Source: JAAGZL01 sp050290785 (GTDB lineage Bacteria > Pseudomonadota > Gammaproteobacteria > Chromatiales > Chromatiaceae). Taken from it: a stretch of 64,000 bases of DNA. Shown here in pieces: positions 26,331 through 35,028 of this stretch. The notes under the pieces are model-generated. The model made no database searches. It was not told the origin of the DNA and saw only the letters and a program-made list of their open reading frames with translations. How positions within the stretch are numbered: the stretch's first letter is position 1; each line of letters begins with the position of its first letter. The DNA is taken from positions 19,896-83,895 of the forward strand of contig JBNKIR010000011.1 in NCBI GenBank assembly GCA_050290785.1. Direction: 5' to 3'. Position numbers and translations under genes: made by a program.

Positions 26331-27617
26331 TCACGCCTTATAAACGACCCGGCCCTGGAACAGGGTGTGCGTCACCTCTCCGGTAAATTCACGATCCAGG
26401 AACGGAGTGTTCTTGCCGGCGCTTAACATGGTCTCCGCCTGTAGCCTCCAGCTCCTGGCCGGATCGAAGATGCAGATATCCGCGTCCGCCCCTACGCCAA
26501 GCTGCCCTAGCGGCAGGCCCAGTATCTCAGCAGGTCCGCTGGTGACGCGGGCGATGGCGTCGGCCATCTCTATCGAACCTTCATCCACCAGTTTCAGGGT
26601 AAGACCCAGCAGGGTCTCCAGTGCGGATATGCCGGGTGATGTGGATGGGAATGGGTCCTCTTTCGCATCCGGGTCATGGGGTTGATGATCGGAGCAGATG
26701 GCTTGGATAACACCGCTGGCCACCCCTTTGCGTAACTGTTCCAGGTCCCCCCTGGTCCGCAGGGGAGGGATGACGTGACAGTTGCTGTTAAAACCATCTA
26801 TGCAATCTTCGGTGAGGTGCAGCTGATGGGCGGCGACATTGGCCGATATGCAGACCCCCCTCTTTTGTGCATCGGCTATCATCTGCAGGGCCGTAGCCGT
26901 GGATATGGCATGGAAGTGTATGCTGCATCCGGTGTGGGCCGCCAACGCCAGATCCCTGGCCACCGCGACACTCTCGGCGGCCTCCGGTATGCCGGGCAGT
27001 CCGAGACGGGAGCTGACCGGGCCTTCATGCACACAGCCGTTATCCCTCAGGTGTCTGTCTTCCGGACGTATGAAGATGGTGATGCCGAAGGTGGCGGCAT
27101 ACTCCAGGGCCCGCCTCTCCACCAGGGTGTTGGCCAGGGGTGCGTAGGCGTTGCTGAGGACCGGACACTCCGCCCTGGTTAGGGCTACCATCTCACTCAG
27201 CTGGCTGCCCTCAAGTCCCTGGGTAAGGGCGCCGATGGGAAGAACCCGGGCGTAGCCTATCTCCAGGCTCTTGTTGTATATCATGCTGGCAACGGCCGGC
27301 GTGTCGATGACCGGATTGGTGTCTGGGGGGCAGCAGATGCTGGTTATACCGCCCTTGGCCGCGGCCCTGGTCTCGCTCTCTATGGTGGCCTTGTACTCCT
27401 GGCCCGGTTCCCGCATACGGGCGCTGAGGTCTATGAGTCCGGGACAGACTATCTGTCCGGCGGCGTCGATGGTGAGATCGGCGCTAAAGCCTAGCGGCGC
27501 CTTTCCCACGGCGCAGACTCTTCCATCTTCTATGAACAGATCATGTTTTCCATCGATGCCGTTGGCGGGATCGATGAGGCGTCCGTTTAATACCGCTATT
27601 CTATTGGTCGTGGTCAT
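26331..27617 (-). CDS. pyrC': Non-catalytic dihydroorotase-like PyrC' (PyrX)
   Basis: A 428-residue dihydroorotase homologue. The metal-binding HxH of active enzymes (D-x-H-x-H-L-R-E-P-G) is here D63-L-S-A-R-M-R-E-P-G, so both histidines are replaced by Ser65 and Arg67, and the later H-x-x-H-V-S-T motif reads HFHAIST with the second histidine lost. It should therefore be inactive. In Pseudomonas a similar PyrC' is required as a structural partner of aspartate carbamoyltransferase in a dodecamer; the 4-base overlap with pyrB here fits that. A catalytic dihydroorotase must be encoded elsewhere. Confidence 0.93.
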   Translation of the reverse strand: MTTTNRIAVLNGRLIDPANGIDGKHDLFIEDGRVCAVGKAPLGFSADLTIDAAGQIVCPGLIDLSARMREPGQEYKATIESETRAAAKGGITSICCPPDTNPVIDTPAVASMIYNKSLEIGYARVLPIGALTQGLEGSQLSEMVALTRAECPVLSNAYAPLANTLVERRALEYAATFGITIFIRPEDRHLRDNGCVHEGPVSSRLGLPGIPEAAESVAVARDLALAAHTGCSIHFHAISTATALQMIADAQKRGVCISANVAAHQLHLTEDCIDGFNSNCHVIPPLRTRGDLEQLRKGVASGVIQAICSDHQPHDPDAKEDPFPSTSPGISALETLLGLTLKLVDEGSIEMADAIARVTSGPAEILGLPLGQLGVGADADICIFDPARSWRLQAETMLSAGKNTPFLDREFTGEVTHTLFQGRVVYKA

Positions 27618-28597
27618 ATCTTTTTGGCCCCAGGCTTCTTGGTCCCCATGGCCATGGACATGACCGCCATGCGTACCGCTATGCCGAAGCTGACCTGCTG
27701 CAGGATCACCGATCTTGGTCCGTCCGCCACCTGGGACGCCATCTCAACACCCCGGTTGATGGGACCCGGATGCATCACGATGGCATCGGGCTTGGCCGCC
27801 TCCAGGCGCTCATCCGTCAGGCCGTATAGCTGAAAGTATTCGTGTTCGCTGGGGAGCATGGCGCTGCCCATGCGCTCCCTTTGCAGTCGCAGCATGATGA
27901 CCACGTCCACATCGCTTATGCCCTGTTCCAGATCGTGGAATACCTTTACGTTGAGTGATTCGGCATCTGCCGGCAGCAGGGTCTTGGGGGCGATGATGCG
28001 CACCTCTTCCGCCCCCAGGGTGTTGAGGGCCAGGATCTGGGAGCGGGCGACCCGTGAGTGCTGGATATCCCCAACTATGGCCACCTTCAGGCCTTCAATC
28101 TGTTTCTTGTGGCGCCGGATGGTGAACATGTCCAGCATGGCCTGGGTGGGGTGGGAGTGACGGCCGTCACCGGCGTTTATGACCCCGATGCCGGGAGCCG
28201 CATGTTTGGCGATGAAGTGGGCCGCGCCGCTGTCTTTATGACGTACGATAAACATGTCACAGTGCATCGCTTCCAGGTTGCGCAGGGTGTCCAGCAGGGT
28301 CTCGCCCTTGGAAGTGGATGAGGTGTTGATGTTGAGGCTTAGCACATCCGCGGACAATCTCTTGGCCGCCAGTTCAAAGGTGGTGCGGGTGCGGGTGCTG
28401 GTCTCGAAGAAGAGGTTGGTTATCACCTTGCCGCGCAGCAAGGGTACTTTTTTTACCGTGCGCTCCGAGACCCCGGTAAAGGACTCGGCCGTATCCAGGA
28501 TCTCGGTCAGCAACTCCTTGCTCAGACCGTTGATGGAGAGAAAGTGGCGCAGTCTTCCGTCTAGGCTAAGCTGCAGGTTGTGGTTGCTATCACTCAC
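27614..28597 (-). CDS. pyrB: Aspartate carbamoyltransferase catalytic chain PyrB
   Basis: A 327-residue enzyme joining carbamoyl phosphate to aspartate in pyrimidine synthesis. Carbamoyl-phosphate binding uses FETSTRTRTTFELA; HPTQAMLD and VIMLRLQRER are further signatures. No pyrI regulatory gene is present; instead the inactive dihydroorotase gene overlaps by 4 bases, as in Pseudomonas-type class A enzymes. The start overlaps the pyrR stop by 8 bases, giving a tightly coupled pyrR-pyrB-pyrC' set. Confidence 0.97.
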   Translation of the reverse strand: MSDSNHNLQLSLDGRLRHFLSINGLSKELLTEILDTAESFTGVSERTVKKVPLLRGKVITNLFFETSTRTRTTFELAAKRLSADVLSLNINTSSTSKGETLLDTLRNLEAMHCDMFIVRHKDSGAAHFIAKHAAPGIGVINAGDGRHSHPTQAMLDMFTIRRHKKQIEGLKVAIVGDIQHSRVARSQILALNTLGAEEVRIIAPKTLLPADAESLNVKVFHDLEQGISDVDVVIMLRLQRERMGSAMLPSEHEYFQLYGLTDERLEAAKPDAIVMHPGPINRGVEMASQVADGPRSVILQQVSFGIAVRMAVMSMAMGTKKPGAKKI

Positions 28598-29162
28598 TGT
28601 CAGGTCTTCCTTGTTCTTCAGATTTGTCTCTGGCCGTATGTTTGGATTCGCCTATAACCAATCCCAGTGGTTCTGGTCCGGTAAGGGTGATGTGTTGATC
28701 GGAATTCAGCGGCGGTCGCACACCAACCACGTTGGGCTGTATGGGTAGCTCCCGTCCACCCCGTTCCACCAGGGTGACCAGGGTGATGGAGGCGGGGCGT
28801 CCATAGTCGAATATCTCGTTCATGGCGGCGCGGATGGTGCGCCCGGTCTGGAGTACGTCATCCACCAGTATGATGTGTTGGTCATCCACATCAAACGGAA
28901 TGCTGGATGGATGCACCTCTGGATTTACCCCAACCTGGGAGAAGTCATCGCGGTAGAAGGATATATCCAGGATACCCAGTGGCTCCTGGATATCCAGCAT
29001 CCCGTGCAGACGTTCCGCCAGCCATACGCCACCCGTGTGTATGCCGATGATGACCGGATTGGATATCTTTTGCATGTCCAGACGGGTCTTAAGGGCCTGA
29101 TGCATTTCGCCGATCAGTCCATCTATCTCTTCCGCCTGCATGTAGTAATCAGTTTTGCTCAC
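28590..29162 (-). CDS. pyrR: PyrR bifunctional regulator / uracil phosphoribosyltransferase
   Basis: A 190-residue phosphoribosyltransferase with PRPP-binding motif IILVDDVLQTGRTIRAAMNE. In Bacillus PyrR binds pyr mRNA; in Pseudomonas the homologue in this same gene order influences pyrimidine gene expression. The C-terminus (about 175-190) has a polar extension. It overlaps ruvX by 14 bases and pyrB by 8, so it is translated in the same message. Confidence 0.95.
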   Translation of the reverse strand: MSKTDYYMQAEEIDGLIGEMHQALKTRLDMQKISNPVIIGIHTGGVWLAERLHGMLDIQEPLGILDISFYRDDFSQVGVNPEVHPSSIPFDVDDQHIILVDDVLQTGRTIRAAMNEIFDYGRPASITLVTLVERGGRELPIQPNVVGVRPPLNSDQHITLTGPEPLGLVIGESKHTARDKSEEQGRPDSE

Positions 29163-29550
29163 TTAACCAGGTTTCCAGGATCAGTTGCGCCGCTATGGCG
29201 TCCAGTTCTTCTATGTTTTTCGGTTTGCGTGAAAGATTGCGTTTGGCCTCAATGGAGGTGAGGCGCTCATCAATCAGATGCACCTTGAGATGATACCTTC
29301 CCTCAAGCTGTCTTGCGAAGCGCCGTGCCCTGTCGGCCGGTTCCGCCTCTGTATCATCCATGTTGAAGGGGAGTCCTACAACCAGTTCTTGCGGTTCCCA
29401 TGTGCTGATCAGGCGGGATATGCCGTCCCAGTCCGGGTGTTGCTGTATGGCGCGGAGTGTCTCCAGGGGTGAGGCGGTACCTGTCATGGTTTGACCAACG
29501 GCGACGCCTATCTTAGCCGGTCCGTAGTCAAATCCAAGTAGGGTCGTCAT
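29149..29550 (-). CDS. ruvX: Holliday junction resolvase-like protein RuvX/YqgF
   Basis: A 133-residue RNase H-fold nuclease with the first catalytic Asp in LLGFDYGPAKIGVAVG, a Glu in PQELVVGLPFNMD context, and VHLIDERLTSIEA near the C-terminal Asp. It is essential in E. coli and takes part in pre-16S rRNA 5' end processing; recombination activity is debated. It sits in the conserved yqgE-ruvX-pyrR order. Confidence 0.96.
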   Translation of the reverse strand: MTTLLGFDYGPAKIGVAVGQTMTGTASPLETLRAIQQHPDWDGISRLISTWEPQELVVGLPFNMDDTEAEPADRARRFARQLEGRYHLKVHLIDERLTSIEAKRNLSRKPKNIEELDAIAAQLILETWLSEQN

Positions 29551-29598
29551 ATTATGTTGATTATGGCCTCTGGGTTTGCGCCTATTGTAGTTATATCC

Positions 29599-30162
29599 CT
29601 ACGCATGTCCAGCGTCGCCTGATAAAAGGTCGAGATCCACCCCCAGTAGTTGGGCGGCCGCTCTCCAGCGCTGCTCTGGGGGCGTGTTAAAGATGATTTG
29701 AGAGTCCGCCGGGCCGTTCAGCCAGGCGTTGGCGGATATCTCATCTTCCAGTTGGCCGCTGGCCCATCCTGCATACCCCAATGCCACCAGGTGGCTGTTT
29801 GGCCCGTTGCCTGCGGCGATGGATTCCAGGATGTCCCTGGATGTGGTTACTGAGATCTCAGGTGTCACCTTCAGGGTGGAGTCCCAGTTGCTGTTGTCGC
29901 TGTGCAGCACGAATCCGCGTTCCGGTTGTACCGGACCACCTATGTAGATGGATTCAAGTCCTGTCTCCAGACTGATATCTGTGATATCCAACTGTTCCAG
30001 GATGTCGTTTAGATGCAGGTTCGTCGGACGGTTTACCACTATACCCATGGCCCCTTCGCTGTTATGTTCGCAGATATAGGTGACCGTCTGGGAGAAGTTG
30101 GCATCCTGCATGCTGGGCATGGCTATGAGGAACTGGTTGGTCAGGTTCGTGCTGCTGTTCAT
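29599..30162 (-). CDS. YqgE/AlgH family protein
   Basis: A 187-residue protein of the UPF0301 (YqgE/AlgH) family: TNQFLIAMPSMQDANFSQTV, YICEHNSEGAMGIVVNRPT and GYAGWASGQLEDEISANAWL are its three hallmark segments. AlgH was first linked to alginate regulation in Pseudomonas but the biochemical function is unknown. It lies between tonB and ruvX, matching the widespread gene order. Confidence 0.95.
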   Translation of the reverse strand: MNSSTNLTNQFLIAMPSMQDANFSQTVTYICEHNSEGAMGIVVNRPTNLHLNDILEQLDITDISLETGLESIYIGGPVQPERGFVLHSDNSNWDSTLKVTPEISVTTSRDILESIAAGNGPNSHLVALGYAGWASGQLEDEISANAWLNGPADSQIIFNTPPEQRWRAAAQLLGVDLDLLSGDAGHA

Positions 30163-30201
30163 GACTTATAGTATCGGGCGCGTATTCAAATCCCGCAACC
30201 C

Positions 30202-31089
30202 TTACTTCGATAGCAGTCTGTTTCCACTCAGGAATTGCCAGGTCCTGGTTATATCCAGGATATCTGTCTCTTTGCGTATTTCATCCGGGAAGGGTGCGTA
30301 GGGGGCGGCAAGCCGTACGATCCTTATGGCAGCATCATCCAGGACCTTGTGGCCGGATGAGCGCCTGACCTCTATCTCGTAAATGGTTCCATCGGACTTT
30401 AGCGATACCTGCAGCATCAGATTGCCGTATAGCTTCTTCCTCCTGGCCTCGTCCGGATAGTTTATGTTTCCAATGCGTTCGACCTTGCGGCGCCAGGCAT
30501 CCAGATAGTTGGAGTATTTGTACTCTTTGGTGCTGGCGCTGACGAATTTGCGGCGAGGTCGTTTGGCGTATGCCTCGGTCTTGCGGTTCAGTTCAGCCGT
30601 CAGCCTGGATATCTCCTGGTCGGTACTGGCCAGGAGTTGGGCGGTGTTCAAGGTCCTTCTCTTCTGTTTGGGTTTGTTGGGTGCGTCCTGCGTCTTTTTC
30701 TTTGCTTCCTCTTTAGAGCTTATCACCCTCTTTTTCTGCATGGCCACCGGTTCCGTTGGTGGGGTCATGGGGGTATTGACCTGATTCGGCTTGTTGGACT
30801 GTTTGGTCAAAGGCTGCAGGCTGTCGGTAGTGGGGCGTACCGCTTCCTCCTTGGTGCCGCCACCCTCCTGGCTGTGCTGGGCCAGGAAATCCGCCTTCTC
30901 CGGCTGCTTCTGTGTGGACTTGTTGTGCACTACCACGATCTCCAGGGTACGGTCCGCCGGAGGAAGCTTTTTCGGTGGTTCCATGGTGAAGCCAATCCCG
31001 AGTATACCGACTGCATGCATGCTGATGGCGACAAACAGGGTGAGGCCCAGGCGGTCTACAGCGGTGATTGTGGATGCGTTATTACTCAT
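30202..31089 (-). CDS. tonB: TonB family energy transducer
   Basis: 295 residues: a single N-terminal helix (LGLTLFVAISMHAVGILGIG), a basic, proline- and glutamine-containing periplasmic linker (about 45-190) and a C-terminal TonB domain with NYPDEARRKKLYGNLMLQV and VRRSSGHKVLDDAAIRIVR. It would energise outer-membrane receptors together with ExbB/ExbD, which are not adjacent. A tonB gene in this position, between gshB and yqgE, corresponds to tonB3 of Pseudomonas, which has been tied to twitching motility; that link here is inference from gene order. Confidence 0.92.
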   Translation of the reverse strand: MSNNASTITAVDRLGLTLFVAISMHAVGILGIGFTMEPPKKLPPADRTLEIVVVHNKSTQKQPEKADFLAQHSQEGGGTKEEAVRPTTDSLQPLTKQSNKPNQVNTPMTPPTEPVAMQKKRVISSKEEAKKKTQDAPNKPKQKRRTLNTAQLLASTDQEISRLTAELNRKTEAYAKRPRRKFVSASTKEYKYSNYLDAWRRKVERIGNINYPDEARRKKLYGNLMLQVSLKSDGTIYEIEVRRSSGHKVLDDAAIRIVRLAAPYAPFPDEIRKETDILDITRTWQFLSGNRLLSK

Positions 31090-31107
31090 CAGTTATCTAT
31101 TGTTGCT

Positions 31108-32169
31108 CTATTTTTTATTCATCAGCGGTGGGCTGAGTATGATTTTGAACTGGTCGGACTCGAATCTGAGTCTCTTTTGCATTGCCGGGTTCATGTATGC
31201 ATTGTTTTTTGAGTCGACCAGCAGAACATATTTTATCCCCATCTTTTGCGCAATCCTGTACCAGTCGTCCGGTCCGGCCACAAACAGGGCGGTGGCTGCG
31301 GCATCCGCAGTTGCGGCGTCCGGATGAATCACGGTTACCGATCTGGTGCCGATGGCCGGGTATCCCGTGCGCGGGTCTATTATGTGATGGTAGACCTTAC
31401 CTTTCCAGTTGAAGTTGCGTTCGTAATCTCCGGATGTGAATACGCTCTCATCACCGGAGACATCCAGTCCGGCCATGACCCCTTCCCCGGATGGGTGTCT
31501 AATGGCGATCTTCCATGGACGTCCTCTGGGGGAGCCGATAGCCCTCAGGTCACCACCGGCATTCAGGATTGCGTTCTTTATTCCCAGTTGGCGCAGATGA
31601 TCTATGGCTAGATCGATACCGAAGCCCTTGCCGAAGCCCCCGAAATCCAGTTTTACGTTCGGATTGGTGCTGTGCAGAGTTATGCCGTCCAGCACCAGAT
31701 CGGACATGCGCGGGTTCTGTTTCAGTAGTTCAGAGATCCTTTCCTCATCAGGGGGTTTGTGTCCTGCAGGATCATTGCTATGGAAACCCCAGGCGTCTAT
31801 CAGGTGGCCGATGGCGGGGTTGAACAGGTGATCGCTCTGCGCGGATATCTCGATACCTTGTCTTATCAGTCCCAATACGGATGGCGGGGTGGCGAATGTG
31901 GCCCCTTCTGAGATCAATCGGTTTACCCGTCCCAGAGGGCCTGGGTCCCAGGCATGCCATGATTTGTGCATCCAGGCGAAATCTCTTTCAATGGCTGCGG
32001 TCGCCATTTCGGCCTGCTCTCTAGAGACGCCGGCGATGGACAGGTCTACCAGGGTGCCGAAGGCCAGGAATCTGGTGGTTATTACCTGTTCCTGTTGTTC
32101 GCATCCGCCAGGGATCAGTGCGATAAGTGCAATCACTATCGCCGTCAGTACTCTTGAAACTCTCTTCAT
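31108..32169 (-). CDS. apbE: FAD:protein FMN transferase ApbE, lipoprotein
   Basis: A 353-residue flavinyltransferase that attaches FMN to Thr or Ser residues of target proteins such as NqrB/NqrC, RnfD/RnfG and others. The signal peptide ends in a lipobox, LIPGG before Cys23, so the protein is anchored on the periplasmic side. Family signatures present include LDFGGFGKGFGIDLAIDHL, ILNAGGDLRAIGS and HHIIDPRTGYPA, whose Asp/Thr bind Mg2+ and FAD. No Nqr, Rnf or other target is encoded in the window. It overlaps gshB by 4 bases, so it is coupled to glutathione synthesis only by position. Confidence 0.94.
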   Translation of the reverse strand: MKRVSRVLTAIVIALIALIPGGCEQQEQVITTRFLAFGTLVDLSIAGVSREQAEMATAAIERDFAWMHKSWHAWDPGPLGRVNRLISEGATFATPPSVLGLIRQGIEISAQSDHLFNPAIGHLIDAWGFHSNDPAGHKPPDEERISELLKQNPRMSDLVLDGITLHSTNPNVKLDFGGFGKGFGIDLAIDHLRQLGIKNAILNAGGDLRAIGSPRGRPWKIAIRHPSGEGVMAGLDVSGDESVFTSGDYERNFNWKGKVYHHIIDPRTGYPAIGTRSVTVIHPDAATADAAATALFVAGPDDWYRIAQKMGIKYVLLVDSKNNAYMNPAMQKRLRFESDQFKIILSPPLMNKK

Positions 32170-33122
32170 GCCTTGATTCGTTCTTCTATCTTGTCCAGCA
32201 GTTGTGCGCTGATGTTTAATCCGAACTGCTTATCCAGTTCCCTGATGCATGTGGGGCTGGTTACATTGATCTCGGTAAGATAATCACCGATCACGTCCAG
32301 TCCGGCAAACAGGATGCCTTTCTCCCTTAGGATGGGGCCGACCTGTGCCGCTATCCAATGGTCTCTTTCCGAAAGCGGCTGACCTTGGCCGCGCCCGCCG
32401 GCTGCCAGATTGCCGCGGGTTTCCCCTTCCTGCGGTATGCGGGCCAATGCGTATGGTATGGCCTCTCCGTCCACCATCAGGATGCGCTTGTCCCCGGCGC
32501 TGATCTCTGGCAGGAAACGTTGTGCCATGACATATTCAGAGCCATGTCCGGTGATGGTTTCTATCACTACATTGGTATTGGGGTCATCTTTTCGGAGTCG
32601 GAAGATAGAGGCGCCACCCATGCCTCCCAGCGGCTTAAGTATTATATCTTTATGCGTTTGCAGAAACCCGGTAATTTGTTGGTGATTTCTGGACACCAGA
32701 CTGGAGGTGCAGCATTGCGGAAACCGGTAGGTAAAGAGCTTCTCGTTTGCGTCCCGCAGACTGCCGGGCCGGTTGACGACGAGTGTCCCTTCTGTTTCAG
32801 CTGACTCCAGAATATATGTGGAGTATATATACTCCATGTCGAATGGCGGATCCTTGCGCATCAGGATCACATCAAGTCCACCTAATGGGGCATGGCGCTC
32901 GGAACTGAAGCTGTACCAGGAGCTGCTGTTATCGGTAACCTCTATCTGCCGCATCCTTCCGTAGGATCTGGATTCCTGAAGATACAGGTCACCCAACTCC
33001 ATATACCAGATGTCCCATTTCCGGGCCTGAGCCTCCAACATCATGGCGAAGGTGCTGTCTTTGTATGTGGTGATGGAGTCTATGGGATCCATCACTATGC
33101 CAACGGATATGCTCATTGCCAT
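32166..33122 (-). CDS. gshB: Glutathione synthetase GshB
   Basis: A 318-residue ATP-grasp enzyme joining gamma-glutamylcysteine and glycine. IVMDPIDSITTYKDSTFAMM is the standard N-terminus, ILKPLGGMGGASIFRL the glycine-rich ATP loop, and INVTSPTCIRELD the metal-binding end. A second ATG six bases inside (33116) is an equally good start. It is the first gene of the minus-strand gshB-apbE-tonB set and is divergent from pilG across a 378-base gap. Confidence 0.96.
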   Translation of the reverse strand: MAMSISVGIVMDPIDSITTYKDSTFAMMLEAQARKWDIWYMELGDLYLQESRSYGRMRQIEVTDNSSSWYSFSSERHAPLGGLDVILMRKDPPFDMEYIYSTYILESAETEGTLVVNRPGSLRDANEKLFTYRFPQCCTSSLVSRNHQQITGFLQTHKDIILKPLGGMGGASIFRLRKDDPNTNVVIETITGHGSEYVMAQRFLPEISAGDKRILMVDGEAIPYALARIPQEGETRGNLAAGGRGQGQPLSERDHWIAAQVGPILREKGILFAGLDVIGDYLTEINVTSPTCIRELDKQFGLNISAQLLDKIEERIKA

Positions 33123-33500
33123 ATGTTACCCGATTATGTGTTAATTAGGGCAAATTAGAGTGAGCGGAAAGAAGATAGCGCCATAAGATGTTCTGGTATT
33201 TAGGCGTGGCTTGGTCAGCGGTCCAAATTTATCTGATGATATTTGGTTAAATCAAGAAAATGTTTCAATATGATCAATGAGTTGTTGCAGAATCTTAAAT
33301 CAATTGCTATGGTTCGGGTGTATTATGCACATCAGATATATATTTCATGGAAAATTATGATTGCATGATGTCGTAGACCCTTTATATGTTCTATGATGAC
33401 AGAATAAATATAAGACGGATAATATTCAGAAAACAGGGGAAATCGGGGCTTTAATTATAAGTTTTCAGTACTGGGCGATGCATAAACGAGAGAATCTGTA
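33123..33500. other. Intergenic region between gshB and pilG
   Basis: A 378-base AT-rich gap between divergent gshB and pilG. No open frame of protein-like composition and no RNA structure I recognise is present. It must contain promoters in both directions. For pilG a weak candidate is TTGCAG (33285-33290) with TATGGT 17 bases later; neither matches consensus well. A short GAGAG before ATG 33501 serves as the ribosome-binding site. Confidence 0.6.
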
Positions 33501-33899
33501 ATGCAAAATGAACCTGACAATATTTCAGGCCTCAAGGTAATGGTCATTGATGACAGTAAGACCATACGCAGGACCGCTGAAAGTTTGTTGAAAAATGCCG
33601 GATGTGAAGTGTTAACAGCTACGGATGGATTTGAAGCTTTGGCAATGATTGCCGATAGTCACCCTGATGTAATCTTTGTTGATATCATGATGCCGCGACT
33701 GGATGGATATCAGACCTGTGCCCTGATAAAAAACAATGCGGAATTTAAACATACGCCAGTGATCATGTTGTCGAGTAAGGACGGTCTGTTTGACCGGGCT
33801 CGTGGCAGGATTGTCGGTTCCGAGCAATATCTGACCAAACCCTTTACCAAGAATGAGTTATTGGATGCGATTAGGGCATATGCTACCAGGGCGGCTTGA
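33501..33899 (+). CDS. pilG: Twitching motility response regulator PilG
   Basis: A 132-residue single-domain CheY-like receiver. Acidic pocket residues are in VMVIDDSK, the phosphorylated Asp is residue 61 in VIFVDIMMPRLDG, and the conserved Thr/Ser and Lys are in VIMLSSKDG and YLTKPFTK. In Pseudomonas PilG is phosphorylated by ChpA and promotes pilus extension and cAMP production. First gene of the pilGHIJ-chpA-chpC cluster. Confidence 0.96.
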   Translation: MQNEPDNISGLKVMVIDDSKTIRRTAESLLKNAGCEVLTATDGFEALAMIADSHPDVIFVDIMMPRLDGYQTCALIKNNAEFKHTPVIMLSSKDGLFDRARGRIVGSEQYLTKPFTKNELLDAIRAYATRAA

Positions 33900-33945
33900 T
33901 CTTCTTGATAGAGAATATTAAAGATATATTTTGTGGTGAAAGGCA

Positions 33946-34368
33946 ATGAGAATATTTTCTAAGAAAGGCAGTACTGAAAAATCTTCCAGTGGTTCTGTGG
34001 ATCTGCAGGGCCGCACCATCCTGATTGTTGATGACTCTCCAACCGAGCTGCATATCCTAAAAGGTATTTTGGAAGGCGCCGGGTGCGGTGTGCTTATAGC
34101 TGATAGTGGGGAAGCAGGTATTGAGCAGGCGCGTAGCGGGAAACCGGATTTGATTCTTATGGATGTGGTGATGCCGGGGCTGAACGGTTTTCAGGCCACC
34201 AGGCAGCTCAGTCGTGACCCTGAGACGGAGAATATCCCTATTATCATGGTGACAACCAAGGATCAGGACACAGACAAGACCTGGGGTCTACGGCAGGGGG
34301 CAAGGGATTACCTGGTGAAGCCGGTAGAAAAGGACGAGCTCTTATCCAAGATTATGGATGCGTTGTAG
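33946..34368 (+). CDS. pilH: Twitching motility response regulator PilH
   Basis: A 140-residue receiver preceded by a 22-residue basic, serine-rich N-terminal extension that typical PilH lacks. The receiver has ILIVDDSPTE, phospho-acceptor Asp73 in LILMDVVMPGLNGF, MVTTKDQD and YLVKPVEKDE. In Pseudomonas PilH acts opposite to PilG, as a phosphate sink and for retraction. The start ATG has AAAGG close upstream; an internal start that would drop the extension is not evident. Confidence 0.95.
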   Translation: MRIFSKKGSTEKSSSGSVDLQGRTILIVDDSPTELHILKGILEGAGCGVLIADSGEAGIEQARSGKPDLILMDVVMPGLNGFQATRQLSRDPETENIPIIMVTTKDQDTDKTWGLRQGARDYLVKPVEKDELLSKIMDAL

Positions 34369-34389
34369 ACCGAATAGAAACGGAAACGA

Positions 34390-34944
34390 ATGATGCCTAC
34401 TGCCAAATCTGAATCCGAAGAGATTGTCCTGCTGTTGCAGGATATCGAGAGTCAGAGTCGCAAGCATGCCTTTGATATACCGCACAAGGAAGAGACAAAA
34501 CAATTTTGGGAAGGAGTGCTTTTTACTATCTTAGGGAAAAAATTACTCACTGCCCTGGGTGATGTAAAAGAGATACTCAACTATCCACAGAATGTTTCAA
34601 TTGTGCCTGGCGCACAGAAATGGGTGCGTGGCGTGGCCAATGTCAGAGGAAGTCTGCTGCCCATATTTGATCTGCAGGAGTTTCTGGGCGGCAACCCGAT
34701 TTCACTTGGGCGCAAAACAAGAATTTTGGTTATTGAACATGAAGGTCTGTTTGCCGGCCTGATGGTGGAAGATGTGTTTGGTATGCGTCACTTCAATACA
34801 GAGTTGCGTATTCAGGAACATAATACAGACAAACCTATCAGTAATTATGTCAGTGGTGCATACGATGTAGATGGCCTGCTGTGCCCTATATTAAGCATGC
34901 GTGTGCTGGCAGAAGATCAGGATTTTCAGGTGGTGGCAGCTTGA
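34390..34944 (+). CDS. pilI: CheW-like coupling protein PilI
   Basis: A 184-residue protein with one CheW domain (about 45-180): TALGDVKEILNYPQNVSIVP, the loop WVRGVANVRGSLLPIFDLQE and VEDVFGMRHF are typical. It links the receptor PilJ to the kinase ChpA. Two adjacent ATGs at 34390 and 34393 are both possible starts after GGAAACGA. Confidence 0.95.
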   Translation: MMPTAKSESEEIVLLLQDIESQSRKHAFDIPHKEETKQFWEGVLFTILGKKLLTALGDVKEILNYPQNVSIVPGAQKWVRGVANVRGSLLPIFDLQEFLGGNPISLGRKTRILVIEHEGLFAGLMVEDVFGMRHFNTELRIQEHNTDKPISNYVSGAYDVDGLLCPILSMRVLAEDQDFQVVAA

Positions 34945-35028
34945 TCCTTATGTGTATGGGTCGATAGCAACAACAAATTAAATTTTAGTGACGTTAGTAA
35001 TTTTCGCTCTCTCGGGAGAAATTGAAAA

